From NCBI RefSeq assembly GCF_932274485.2, contig NC_065882.2, forward strand, positions 64,145,431 to 64,209,430: a DNA stretch of 64,000 nt. Direction: 5' to 3'. How positions within the stretch are numbered: the stretch's first letter is position 1; each line of letters opens with the position of its first letter. This document shows, in pieces, positions 14,001-22,824 of the stretch. Source of the DNA: Patella vulgata. Its lineage: Eukaryota > Mollusca > Gastropoda > Patellidae. Below the pieces are notes generated by a model. It worked only from the letters and a program-made list of their open reading frames with translations. It made no database searches and was not told the DNA's origin. The position numbers and the translations under genes were made by a program.

Positions 14001-16055
14001 ATTCCATTTTCATCTTTTTCTACTGTCAATTCATTAATACTTAATTCTACATTACCCTGAAAATAAGATAGTAAAATATTATGAAAAACATAATCTTATA
14101 AAACCTTCTTACCGGGGTATGATATCCCCTTTTCAGACAGACCAACGTAATTATGTTCTCTTTGCAGAAGCCTGAGACATCAAGGATCCATCTTAAATTT
14201 TCAACTAAAAGTCTGTTAAAATTATCAAATCTTTTGATGGGTTTAATAACTTTCAATCTGATTAAAACACAGATACTATTTCATTTCGTTTGTTATAGTT
14301 CAAAATTTCCTTTTAATTGACTTTACTACACTAGGATCTAGAAAGAGTTGTTATATAACCCGCATTCTCGTTGATGTGAGGGAGTAGCCAATGAAAGGGT
14401 CTGTTACGGCGAGTTCTTGGTGTGCGGTGCACGGAACTGTCAATGCTGATTGATTAATAAATATCTGATGTAATTGGACAAAAGCCTCCCGCATAACCCC
14501 TGATGTGACCTCCCACTACAACCGGTCAGATCTTCATGTAGTGTAAGCCATCTCAAGTATAAAAAACAAAACAAAATATAGATCTGTATTTTAATTAGAC
14601 TGAATAACTTTAACACTTCCTCTTGACTATCTTCAAAGAAGTCATGTGCCAGATTTTTTTTTTATATTAAACCGTGACTGCAATAGAGCTGTTTGAATTT
14701 TGATAGGATGCAGCAAGCTAAAATGTGCATGTAAATGATTTTGAGAAGTATTGCTGTATAAATCCTAGATAAACAGCTCTATATAGCAGTCAAGTCAATA
14801 CCTAGAGGTACTCCCATGATAATGTTCAGATGATTCTTAACAAAAATTGCTCTTTTTATAAGTCTATACATGTTTTGAGATAAAATGTGCAAGGTCGTAG
14901 AAAGATTAAGTTTTGAAGAACTTACAGTAGACTTTATCATTTGTTGAACTATTCCATTAAAAAAATCATAACTTATCAACCCCTGCTTTTTATTTCCAGT
15001 TTTTCTCTCTTCTGCTTGTGCTACAGTTGATACCTGAAACAAAAATCATAACATTCCAAATAAAAAAAATTACCACAAAAAAAATTCAATTAACAATTTA
15101 TAGTTCCTTGTGGTTATCTGTAGTGCCAAATTTAGAAAAATAGTAAAGAGCCTCAAAGAAGAATAATGTAAATAACTACCTCCATAGCTAGATCCATCCA
15201 TTCTAATAAATACGAAAGCGAACCTCGGTGTGAAGCTATCGCTAACATCAGCTCAACAGCAAGTTGCTGTCCTTTTAAATCTGCTCCAGAGTCAGGCATC
15301 GCTGTTGTCTTTAAAAATGTTGTCACTTGATTTAGTGAATCTACTCCTAGAGGAGTCAACTTGTTCTCATTGGCTAAAGAAAGACTTGGCAGTGAAGAAA
15401 TAACTTGAACTGCTGTTTGAAAAATATTGTTAGTGAATGACAATCGACCTGCTTCATTTGCTAACTGCCAATTCTGCCGTAACAGACAAAATAGCATACT
15501 AAGACCAGTTTTTACTCCAATTTCTATTAAAGCATCGTTTCCTAATACAGATTTTGCAGAGCTGTTTTTAGCATCTTTAATGACTTGTCCACTACCTATT
15601 CCTGTTTTTTCCAAGTTGTGTTTTGTTTTTTCATGATATTTTGTTGCTATACCATGATATATACGCTGCAACAAAACCAGACGCTTCTGTAGGGATAAAG
15701 AATAGGGAGTGTTACTAGATGCTGTGGCAGCTAAAAATAGTTGATTCGAAAGTAACGAGTTTAATAGATGTTCTTGCTCTTCAAAAGAATGGCAATCTTT
15801 CTCAAAATCTGGTAAAATTGGTCCACGGAGATGAATGGCTTGTTGTGGTACAGGAATTAATTCTTTATTTATCACCAATCGTTCATACAGCTGATTTAAT
15901 GTTTCATTGTCTAACAGCGACTCACAATCTTCTCCAACCCAACTGGCATTAAAATGTTCTGCCCATTTCATCTTTACTTGAGGAACTGATGATGTCATGT
16001 TTTTGGTCGTTACTTGCTGTTATTATAGTAAGTCAAAGATTTTAAATCAAACCAT
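272..16055 (-). CDS. HERC1: HERC1, giant HECT/RLD E3 ubiquitin ligase, N-terminal 888 residues (gene continues past the left edge)
   Basis: Fourteen coding exons on the minus strand join with consistent phases: 15998-15180, 15033-14926, 14056-13961, 13578-13357, 12405-12174, 11780-11704, 11407-11311, 9703-9560, 9223-9096, 6927-6783, 2805-2634, 1724-1590, 848-683, 394-272. All introns are GT-AG. The product matches my memory of vertebrate HERC1 closely: the N-terminal region with LPDFE, a TGLS..F.LLRQ segment, [12 protein letters not shown] and YLLEW, then seven RCC1 units at residues about 380-735, then VVAWHRP and the LLRNLLF.LMD region. Vertebrate HERC1 is near 4860 residues, so less than a fifth is here, and the SPRY, WD40, second RLD and HECT domains lie beyond the window. 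Known role: a large cytosolic/Golgi protein whose first RLD acts on ARF/Rab GTPases and whose HECT domain transfers ubiquitin. The start is the first ATG after an acceptor at 16055. No break is visible. Confidence 0.97.
683..848 (-). CDS. HERC1: HERC1 coding exon 13, residues 792-847
   Basis: Encodes [25 protein letters not shown] and [20 protein letters not shown]. The acceptor is TTTTGTTCCAG and the donor GTAGGT. Phase returns to 0. Confidence 0.95.
938..1210. mobile_element. piggyBac-like MITE with TTAA duplication
   Basis: TTAA (934-937 and 1211-1214) flanks imperfect terminal inverted repeats of about 16 bp. The left end is CCCCTTAACTGTGTAG; the right end read inward is CCTGTTAACTGCGTAG. 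No coding capacity. Internal palindromic motifs containing ACGT and TATA occur on both sides. It lies in the intron between HERC1 coding exons 12 and 13. Confidence 0.7.
1333..1498. mobile_element. palindromic hairpin MITE
   Basis: Two arms of about 60 bp (1333-1392 and 1439-1498) are near-perfect reverse complements beginning GGGCCCTTATTCACGAAAAC. They surround a 46-bp spacer that itself has facing CCAAT-type boxes. No ORF. The near-perfect arms suggest recent insertion or hairpin-driven conversion. Confidence 0.75.
1590..1724 (-). CDS. HERC1: HERC1 coding exon 12, residues 747-791 plus two bases
   Basis: Encodes [18 protein letters not shown] and LQKFLERYC, matching VVAWHRPYCVDLEESTF of vertebrate HERC1. 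A proline run precedes the GTAAGT donor. Confidence 0.95.
1836..2072 (+). mobile_element. SINE family A, full-length copy
   Basis: The tRNA-like head has box A (TGGCCTAATGGTTAATG) and box B (GGTTTCGATTCCC). The core contains GGGTTTTCTCTGGGTCCTCT. The tail has GTGGACGTTAAACC and a TCTC run. Flanks share TTTAAGCAAA as a likely target duplication. The core resembles the conserved domain of MetaSINEs as I recall it. Confidence 0.8.
2090..2350 (+). repeat. satellite-like repeat in HERC1 intron, first block
   Basis: About 1.8 diverged monomers of the family seen at 4575-6030, recognisable from CTCTGCTTAACCTGAG, ACACCAAGTTTGAACATTCT and ACCAATCAAATTGCT. Confidence 0.65.
2634..2805 (-). CDS. HERC1: HERC1 coding exon 11, residues 690-746 plus two bases, last RCC1 blade
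   Basis: Encodes [19 protein letters not shown] and [16 protein letters not shown], the end of the first propeller. It has phase 2 at its donor (GTATGA). The intron before it is nearly 4 kb and filled with satellite and SINEs. Confidence 0.96.
2806..3540. other. HERC1 intron, unremarkable AT-rich stretch
   Basis: No exon, repeat family or ORF of interest was recognised, apart from a G-rich purine patch near 3390-3420. The 73-codon ORF at 3204-3425 looks like chance. Confidence 0.5.
3541..3687 (-). mobile_element. SINE family A, 5'-truncated copy
   Basis: Minus-strand core and tail only: CACGAGGCTGGATAGG to TCCACTCGACACAAACTAGG on the plus strand. The tRNA head is missing, as expected from incomplete reverse transcription. 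Confidence 0.75.
3925..4120 (+). repeat. satellite-like repeat in HERC1 intron, second block
   Basis: One to one and a half monomers with GACCAATCAGATTGCTTATC and a TTCATCACTCTCACTTA segment, related to the 4575-6030 array. Confidence 0.65.
4725..5013 (+). mobile_element. SINE family A, full-length, inserted in the satellite
   Basis: Complete head, core and (TC)n tail. A 13-bp target duplication CTTATGAACGCCT at 4712-4724 and 5014-5026 brackets it exactly. The duplicated sequence is satellite sequence, so the SINE is younger than that monomer. Confidence 0.92.
4981..5015 (+). repeat. (TC)n microsatellite at SINE tail
   Basis: About 16 CT dinucleotides form the 3' tail of the SINE at 4725-5013. 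Confidence 0.9.
6618..6725. repeat. 36-bp tandem repeat, three copies
   Basis: The unit starting GATGCTTCAGGGACTAACCC repeats at 6618, 6654 and 6690. It stays open on the minus strand as a 12-residue unit [12 protein letters not shown]. It lies just 55 bp from HERC1 coding exon 10, inside the following intron; no splice sites suggest it is coding. Confidence 0.85.
6783..6927 (-). CDS. HERC1: HERC1 coding exon 10, residues 642-689 plus one base
   Basis: Encodes [20 protein letters not shown] and [15 protein letters not shown], matching the unusual short GCGACLGCG blade of vertebrate HERC1. Its upstream intron carries the hAT-type element. Confidence 0.96.
7188..8133. mobile_element. non-autonomous hAT-type DNA transposon
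   Basis: Perfect 13-bp terminal inverted repeats TAGTGCTCCTACG and CGTAGGAGCACTA are flanked by a perfect 8-bp target duplication TAATTAAG (7180-7187 and 8134-8141). Eight-base duplications are the hAT signature. The 946-bp interior has no transposase ORF. Subterminal CGGTTA/TAACCG motifs occur at both ends, as in hAT transposase binding regions. Confidence 0.88.
9096..9223 (-). CDS. HERC1: HERC1 coding exon 9, residues 599-641
   Basis: Encodes [20 protein letters not shown] and [18 protein letters not shown]. The acceptor is ATTTTACAG and the donor GTCAGT. Phase returns to 0. Confidence 0.96.
9560..9703 (-). CDS. HERC1: HERC1 coding exon 8, residues 551-598 plus one base
   Basis: Encodes [20 protein letters not shown], then [20 protein letters not shown]. 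The unit ends within GSGDNG. The intron before it, of about 1.6 kb, holds a tandem repeat and a SINE. Confidence 0.96.
9785..10310. repeat. 150-bp tandem repeat, about 3.4 copies
   Basis: Copies start near 9788, 9940, 10090 and 10240 with CATACAGATCGGATGATAAC and include CAAGGGCCATAACTC and ATTCAATAGGCTTCTTCG. The copies differ by several percent. It lies in the intron between HERC1 coding exons 7 and 8. Confidence 0.88.
10703..11046 (-). mobile_element. SINE family B, full-length copy
   Basis: On the minus strand it begins with a tRNA-like head: box A GTGGCTAAGTGGG, box B GTGTTCGATCCC. It continues through TTTTCCGGCGTGG, GTCCTGTGTACAC and TCTTATATC-type core sequence, and ends near GTTAAACCCCATTTCATT. 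Core and tail differ from family A, so this is a second SINE family. Confidence 0.82.
11311..11407 (-). CDS. HERC1: HERC1 coding exon 7, residues 519-550 plus one base
   Basis: Encodes [19 protein letters not shown] and [12 protein letters not shown], equal to the [19 protein letters not shown] blade of vertebrate HERC1. The donor is a consensus GTAAGT. Confidence 0.96.
11704..11780 (-). CDS. HERC1: HERC1 coding exon 6, residues 493-518, RCC1 blade 3 start
   Basis: A short 77-bp exon completing [17 protein letters not shown] and ending ALVGK. The acceptor is TTTTATTAG and the donor GTAAAA. With the single base carried over it makes exactly 26 codons. Confidence 0.93.
11860..12090 (-). mobile_element. 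SINE family B, diverged partial copy
   Basis: Shares TCTTTAACGTGCGCGC, GTACACAAGACTC, GACAAGGGGAAACCA-like and GGGTCGAACCC with the copy at 10703-11046, but with many changes and a missing 3' part. Older insertion. Confidence 0.7.
12174..12405 (-). CDS. HERC1: HERC1 coding exon 5, residues 416-492 plus one base, RCC1 blade 2
   Basis: It begins IEAGQFCTF and carries [19 protein letters not shown] and [14 protein letters not shown], almost residue-for-residue the vertebrate sequence. It ends in TWGD plus one base (phase 1) before GTAGGA. Confidence 0.96.
12410..13350. other. HERC1 intron between coding exons 4 and 5
   Basis: AT-rich; a short direct repeat GCAAGAAGTCGTGAA occurs at about 13060 and 13095. 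Nothing else was recognised. Confidence 0.5.
13357..13578 (-). CDS. HERC1: HERC1 coding exon 4, residues 342-415, first RCC1 blade
   Basis: 74 codons, phase 0 to 0, with acceptor CTTTTAG and donor GTAATA. After a Cys-containing linker it enters the propeller with [16 protein letters not shown] and TPKLASSF, the first RCC1 unit. Confidence 0.95.
13961..14056 (-). CDS. HERC1: HERC1 coding exon 3, residues 310-341
   Basis: 32 codons between a TATTTTCAG acceptor and a weaker GTTTGT donor. It encodes a variable acidic stretch and then [15 protein letters not shown], matching GLCSLYEAALCLFE of vertebrate HERC1. The donor is the least canonical in the gene, but phase and homology support it. Confidence 0.88.
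14060..14925. other. HERC1 intron between coding exons 2 and 3
   Basis: No repeat family is firmly recognised. The stretch at 14370-14540 (GATGTGAGGGAGTAGCC onward) is more GC-rich than the surroundings and may be an old dispersed repeat, but no ends are visible. Confidence 0.45.
14926..15033 (-). CDS. HERC1: HERC1 coding exon 2, residues 274-309
   Basis: 36 codons, phase 0 at both ends. It has a TTTTGTTTCAG acceptor and a GTAAGT donor. It encodes [11 protein letters not shown] through [20 protein letters not shown], which corresponds to the GMISFDCFM stretch of vertebrate HERC1. Confidence 0.9.
15180..15998 (-). CDS. HERC1: HERC1 coding exon 1, residues 1-273
   Basis: This exon holds the start codon at 15998 and the conserved N-terminal helical region. 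Its 5' UTR part runs to 16055, where a pyrimidine-rich AG acceptor ends. It closes with ATGGAG followed by GTAGTT (phase 0). Landmarks are WAEHFNASW near residue 12, [10 protein letters not shown] near 57, [12 protein letters not shown] near 160 and [15 protein letters not shown] at the end. It is the largest coding exon of the gene in this window. Confidence 0.95.
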
Positions 16056-16360
16056 CTGAAATAAATAATGATAAAATATATTACCCATACACAGAATAAA
16101 TGTTATAATAATCACACTATAATATATCCAACTAACAGTAACACAGGTTATTTTTGGGACTGACATTATTTTTCATACCCAATTTTCGGTTTTGTCCAAA
16201 ATTAGAGACAGATTTCTAGACAGTGATGATTTTTAGACTACATGTACATGTATATTAATCAAATCAAACCAAAATAAACTTTATTATAATCTGGATTTTA
16301 TAACTATGAATGTAAATGTATAAAGTTGTATTACATTTATTACACTCTAGCTATCACTAA

Positions 16361-16904
16361 GGGGGGCTTATGTTGACTTTGCACCTCAAAACAACTAGTT
16401 GCAGTCAGTTACAAGTGTGCTTATATCGATCATATCAGCAATTGAGGACAACTGAGAGCAACTGAATTCGGAGCACTGATGTTGACTCGGAACTGATAAT
16501 GATTACACTGTTAATTTATTCATCACATGATCAACAAAATGGCAAATACATGTAGGCCTACCTTAGAAGAAGCACACCAAAGGCATGATCAGTCATGAGA
16601 CAATTCTAATTTAAATATTGAAAAGTGGGTGTCTTCGTTCGCTTCCATTTTGCTTATTTATTAAGTCACATGACACATGTCGATCATGTGACGTTATTTC
16701 CATGGAAACAAGTCGACGCCAGTTTTAAGTACGCTCATTCATGCTGACCGCAACTAGTTGCCGCTAGTTGCAGAAAGTTAAACATGTGCAACTATATATA
16801 GTTGCTCTGAGCTGTTTAGCTTGACTTTTTTCAGTTGCTTTCAGTTGCTCCCAGATGCCAAAATGCCAGTTGCTTTCAGTTGCAAGGTCGACATAAGCCC
16901 CCCC
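16361..16904. mobile_element. DNA transposon remnant with terminal inverted repeats
   Basis: The left end GGGGGGCTTATGTTGACTTT and the right end read inward GGGGGGCTTATGTCGACCTT are imperfect inverted repeats of at least 30 bp. CAACTGAAAGCAACTG-type motifs repeat inside both ends. No ORF. The target duplication is unclear, so the superfamily is not assigned. It lies in the 5' UTR intron of HERC1. Confidence 0.7.
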
Positions 16905-17600
16905 ATTAGACAAAATTGTTGCAGTGCTTTTTAATTTGCAGCATGCCAAACTTTACATTAACATTCAAACACAAAAGAACCAAGTACTGGTGTAGGATTT
17001 CTGTAGCACTAGCCGGCCTAGCTGTGCTCCAATTTTTTCTTAGTTCGAAATTAACATTGCTTTTCACTGTTCCATACTGGATCTTGACCGATCTCGAAAA
17101 TATCTTTCCATGTTTAGGCCTATATACCTGCAATTCTAACCCTAACCGAACCGGCTAACCCTTCGGAATAGTTTTACCCACCATCCACCGTTTTTACAGC
17201 TCCAATTTGTACGTTTGACATGTAAATTACAAACCTAGCCCTAACCCTAACCCTAGAAAGCTATTTTCCAGATCGGTCAAGATCTAGTATTGTGCCCTGT
17301 TTGTTGTCCTATTTCAGTGTTTGGTTGACTTTTTAAGATTTTTCAGTTCTTGCAATAAGCAACGTCAACCATTCTCTATCTTAGTGAATCTTACACTATT
17401 ATTTTACGTTGGAAAAGCATTTTACAAGTTTACCTCCATTTATTAGCAAGGTTCTCTTTTGTGCATTTTCATTGTGAAATTCTATAAAAATGACCAAGTA
17501 TAACTTCTCTAAAACTGGTTTCAAAATATGTAAACAAATTATTATTTCAGTCTGCTGTTATCCTTTAAATGCGCAGGACAGGAAGTAATAGTGTTTCCTG

Positions 17601-17976
17601 TGGGATGTTTCATCCCAAATTTATAAGAGTCGTTTCATCCTACTAATATGGAGTTGTTTCATCCCAGAAATTAAAAAAACGAGTAATAAAAATATTTAAA
17701 TAATTTAATAAAAGTAACTCACCTTCACATTCATTGTTTATCCTGAATGTCATCATGTAAATACTGGTGTTGTTTAGAGATCATACTGATGACCCGAACC
17801 AGGTCTGTCGGATATAGGCAACCAGCAGGGCCGGTTGTGGAAAATACGGGGCCCAATTTGGGAAGCCCGAAATTACAGGATGAATACATTGCAGCATGTT
17901 CTGAAATAGCCACAAATAGCCAAACAATAGGTTGGGATGAAACAGTCTGTAGAGTAAAGCGGTTTTGGGATGAAAC
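17601..17976. promoter_or_regulatory. cluster of five GTTTCATCCCA motifs in facing orientation
   Basis: The 11-mer GTTTCATCCCA occurs on the plus strand at 17607 and 17656, with a one-base variant at 17632, and on the minus strand at 17933-17943 and 17966-17976. Two copies share a longer GAGTCGTTTCATCC. The first copy is part of a perfect TGGGATG-TTT-CATCCCA palindrome. The array brackets the candidate HERC1 first exon. It could be a transcription factor array or the ends of a degenerate mobile element. Confidence 0.5.
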
Positions 17977-17995
17977 GACTCGCTCGCACCCGATG
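17723..17995 (-). other. HERC1: candidate HERC1 non-coding first exon
   Basis: A good minus-strand donor (AAG followed by GTGAGT) ends an exon at 17723, and the first coding exon has an acceptor at 16055, so a 5' UTR intron of about 1.67 kb is likely. The 5' end is a guess, placed before the ETS-like promoter motifs. Transcript data would decide it. Confidence 0.5.
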
Positions 17996-18040
17996 ACCCG
18001 ACGGAAGTAGTCAACTTAATAACCGGAAACGATCTGAGAA
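17960..18040. promoter_or_regulatory. candidate HERC1 promoter core with ETS-like sites
   Basis: A CG-richer stretch than its surroundings holds GACGGAAGTAG near 18000 and ACCGGAAACG near 18022, both with the ETS core GGAA in favourable context, and no TATA box. ETS sites without TATA are typical of housekeeping promoters. HERC1 would start leftwards from here; the glutaredoxin-like gene lies about 1.8 kb to the right, so a shared promoter is possible but unproven. Confidence 0.4.
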
Positions 18041-18235
18041 ATTAAAAGTAGAATCTTTCGGGTAACTTCAGAAATTTAACGTTTCTTACGAAATTAATAA
18101 TGTGGCTAGTAAGGTAATAAGCTAGGTGGGGTTTTTTTCTCTCCGAAAAGTGAGCGACGGTGGGCAGGCATACGCATAGAGGATTTTGCTTCAGGTGGAG
18201 AGGATGACTATGAGGCAGGCCCGGCGGGGTGGGGG

Positions 18236-18370
18236 CCCTGGGGGGGGGGGGGGGGGGTCTTTAGCCCCCCCCCCCAATAATTTGGCCGCAAGTACTCTTT
18301 TCTCCAGGTTATTGCGGCCCCGGGACCCACGCCTATAAGGACCTATGATGGAAGCCCCCCCCCCCCCCAA
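18236..18370. repeat. long G and C homopolymer runs
   Basis: A G run of about 20 at 18240, followed by C runs near 18267 and 18356 with an inverted GGCCGCAA/TTGCGGCC pair between them. Assembly errors are likely in such runs. Confidence 0.8.
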
Positions 18371-18963
18371 TCAAGAATTGCTTCCGCCGACCCTGTGAGG
18401 TGAAGCACCCCCACCCGACTACCTTTCAAATTTAGTAAAAAGTCAACCGGGCAGAGCGAGTAAATAATTCCGGCTTCTTTGAAGTTTAATAAACAACCCA
18501 AAACATATTCTTAAATCTGCCCCAACAACCTGGAACGTTGAGTACAGATATATCGTCAGTGATAAACAATACATCCCCGTCCGTGTATAATTATGTATTT
18601 AGCACCAAGTAAGTTTCACCAGTAGGCCTACTTGTTAGTAGAAATTTTTGTTACGCTCGGTAGTAATGCGACAAGGAAGGTATTAATTTGTTCCAACAAA
18701 GATATCTATTGAGAAGTGCTAATTCATTGATTTAGTTCCTCTATTGGTACATAAAATTGTGACGATGAATAGCAAAAGGACCCATTACCTTACATTGTTA
18801 CAAGTCAGATATAATGAAAAGGTATTGTAGGCCCGTAATAAGTGTTCCCAGGTGTGCGCTTAACGAGCGCAGCGACTAGAAAGAAACATAGTAGTCCTTG
18901 TGGAAATAAAACGCTATTATAAGTCTACAAATTGCAAGTAGACCTATTTGGTAGCATACTTAA

Positions 18964-19309
18964 AGGGACAATAACACTCTTGCTGGCTTGAAAGCTCCAG
19001 AAAATAAATAATATTTCTATCTAAGTACTAGATGTTTAAGTGTCCTACCTGTTGTGTAAATTATCCATTACATCCTATTTTACTTGTCCAGAGGGTTCGA
19101 AAATATTTTTAAATCGAAGTTTCATTTGAAAAGGTTTACGTTAGACGTTTCAAACCATTATGTTGAATTTTTCAAATTTTTTAAATAAGGTGTGTTAAGA
19201 TGAAATTTGTATCATCAATTAATTGAAATATTCTAAAATAGTACAATTTGTTGACCAGAATAAAGATTGGGACATATTATTCAGTTACAACAAGAGTGGT
19301 ATTGAGCCT
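18964..19309. mobile_element. TTAA-flanked MITE
   Basis: TTAA at 18960-18963 and 19310-19313 flanks inverted ends AGGGACAATAACACTCTTG and, read inward, AGGCTCAATACCACTCTTG. TTAA targets point to piggyBac or Kolobok transposases. No ORF. Confidence 0.72.
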
Positions 19310-19730
19310 TTAAGTATTGTATGTATGTAGATTGTCGGCCTGTTGAACTTATAAGTATCTTGAGGTACCCTACCGATAGTTATCGACATGGCTTTGAAGA
19401 TAAAAACTTGAAAGTAATTTAAAATGGTTCTGACAAAAACAGATTTATTTTTGACGAAAAATCAACATGCCTAATTACGTGCATCTTCAATATAAGCCTA
19501 GGCTTGATCTCGCTTTAACTACTTGTGAAACTCGCAGTCGTTGCTTCAGGAACATGAATTACGTGGGGTTGGGGTAGATGTATGTCTGGAATACTACCTT
19601 AATAACGAGACTTCTTGAAAATGAACCCAGAAAGATTTATTTCCCTGTGATCTAGAAATATCAATTTGTAAAACTTTCTCTCGACTTTCGAGATCGCAAA
19701 AGAAGAAATATTTTCTCATATCACGTTTAG

Positions 19731-20685
<955 letters not shown>

Positions 20686-20977
20686 TGTCTTTTAGTGATT
20701 GTGTAAAAGTGAGTACACGTAATATTGAGCGCAATCGGTGCACTGGGATTAATTCTGAAGATTAAAGTTAATTGATAGTCGAGGCTGAACAGTGATTATT
20801 GTGAATAGATGTTTAATTTAGCAACAGAATGTTGACAAAATATTGTAGCATGCTGCATAGGTATTTATCAGTATAGCGTAACAAGGCTTCTCAGATCCCG
20901 GTGTCAAAAACCATTTGTAGCCCAAGCACGGGTAGTCAAAATTTCGACCCATTTTATTCAATTGTGTTAAATTGTAT

Positions 20978-21029
20978 AATAAAAGTAGAAAAAAAACCTG
21001 AAATATATTTAATAATTGTAACGAATAAA
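20978..21029 (+). terminator. candidate polyadenylation signals of the glutaredoxin-like gene
   Basis: AATAAA hexamers at 20978-20983 and 21024-21029 lie about 300 bp after the stop codon. Either could end the transcript; a T-rich stretch follows the second. Confidence 0.4.
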
Positions 21030-22820
21030 TATTATAACAAGCATAAATTTATTTTTGTCACTTATATTTGAGAAGAAATGTATGCCTGAAAACGGGGGGG
21101 GGGGGCATAATAATTAATGAAGGGGTATTATAGGCCAGGGCCCAGAGGACAATTTGCGCCCCTTCACGCATATCTTCACGGTATTTCTTTGCCAATATGC
21201 AGAGATCTACAAAGCGCTTGTACCTATTTAAAAGTGGGCGATAAAGATTAGATCGTGAGTTTGTCCCGCGATTGTAGTTTCATATAAATGGGGGGTCGAG
21301 CAAGTGAGTAGTATGGATATATGATGACACATGAGTTGATCGTTTTAACAACACTTGAAAAACAACTCCTTATTTCATAGTCTGACACAAGCCCGGTGGA
21401 TTTCAAAGAGTAGGTGCATAGAAGGGATATATTATGTAAGGAGGAAGGCTTGCATATACTATTTGAATAACGCTATTTTTCGTCCCAGAGTTATAGTCTA
21501 TCCCTTTGGTTAAAAACTGTAATATATATTAGGTTTTATTTTAGTTCTATGAAAGGTGCTCTGTTTAATATATTGAAGTGATTAAACAAATGGGTGACAA
21601 CGAGAACTGGGCCAAGTGGGTATTTTGCAAGATTCAACTTTTTTAGACTAACTCACAGACAGTTCCTGACACCATCAATTGCTGAAAGCAGGACACTATC
21701 GCCCATACGAAACATTTACCCGAAAATGATAATTGTCTCGCCCAAATAACTGACGTATCTATACTTTCTATATAAGAAAGAGTGAGGTTAAATTTCCCTT
21801 AAGACATCATTTGGAGTTTGTAGCGAGACATCATTCCGGCTTCATAGAGCGGTGCTAGCGGGACGTTTTGCCGCCACGGTTTAGAGCCAAGATTTTAGAC
21901 ACAGCGTCAAGTCCTACCCAGACACAGCATAGTGTCACATGTGAATGCGGCAGAGGCCATAGTTTTTAATACATATTTTCAAATTTGGTGTGAAGCATTG
22001 GGTTCATGAGAGCATGAACCCTATCGATCTTCAGCATTCAGCAACCTTCCGTTCAGAGTTACACCCCCCCCCCCCCCTTTGCCGAAAAGCACTGCAGTCG
22101 GTCTCCAAATTATGTATCGGCGAAGGGAAAAATCATATATCTGTGTATACGTCTAATGGCTTTGATTGCACATCACAATAACGGAGGTTTTAAGACGTTG
22201 CGATTAAAATTTAATTAGGCGATATAGAGGCCAATTAGGCCATTTGCGGATGATATTCTCGTACCTGCGGCGATCGGCTTATGGCTGTGTCATTCATATT
22301 GAGGGCCTGTGCATCAGTCGGTTTCATTTTTGCTACCAAACACACACACACACACACACCCACCCAAACAAAATCGATATGTAGTATTGGGCCAATTAGA
22401 GAATGAGACCTACTGATTTGATTGTTAGCTGTTCATCTACTGCAAAATGTGGTCGTGTCTTTCATTATGATTCAATATAGTTACAACCGCTTGTGGTCGG
22501 CATAGTGACTGGTTATAATTTTCTGGACAGGTTTATAGAATCATCTGACGCCGGCAAAACTAAATTGATGATGTGAATATGATTTACTCTTTAGATATTG
22601 TATATAATAGATTGATCTCGAAAATAGGTCTCAACAAATGAATACATCCGTGGTGGATTAACGATGATCTGGACCAGAAAATGTGATTCACACAGACAAA
22701 TGTCATTGACATCGTTTATGCAAGGAATTTCGATTAGCGTCTAATTACGGGCTTTGATCTAAAAAGAGCTCTCTTAGTATGGAAGTGAATAATGGTACTC
22801 TAGACAGTGTGGGTCTTCAG
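21030..22820. other. intergenic region right of the glutaredoxin-like gene
   Basis: No gene is seen. It holds a C run near 22063 and a (CA)n run at 22338-22358. The stretch at 22300-22370 (CTGTGCATCAGTCGGT onward) recurs in diverged form at 28650-28705, so it is probably an old dispersed repeat. Confidence 0.5.
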
Positions 22821-22824
22821 TATA

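Noticed and set aside
17230-17256. Telomere-like CCCTAA repeats
   Set aside because: Only about three units; too short to suggest a telomere or a fusion point.
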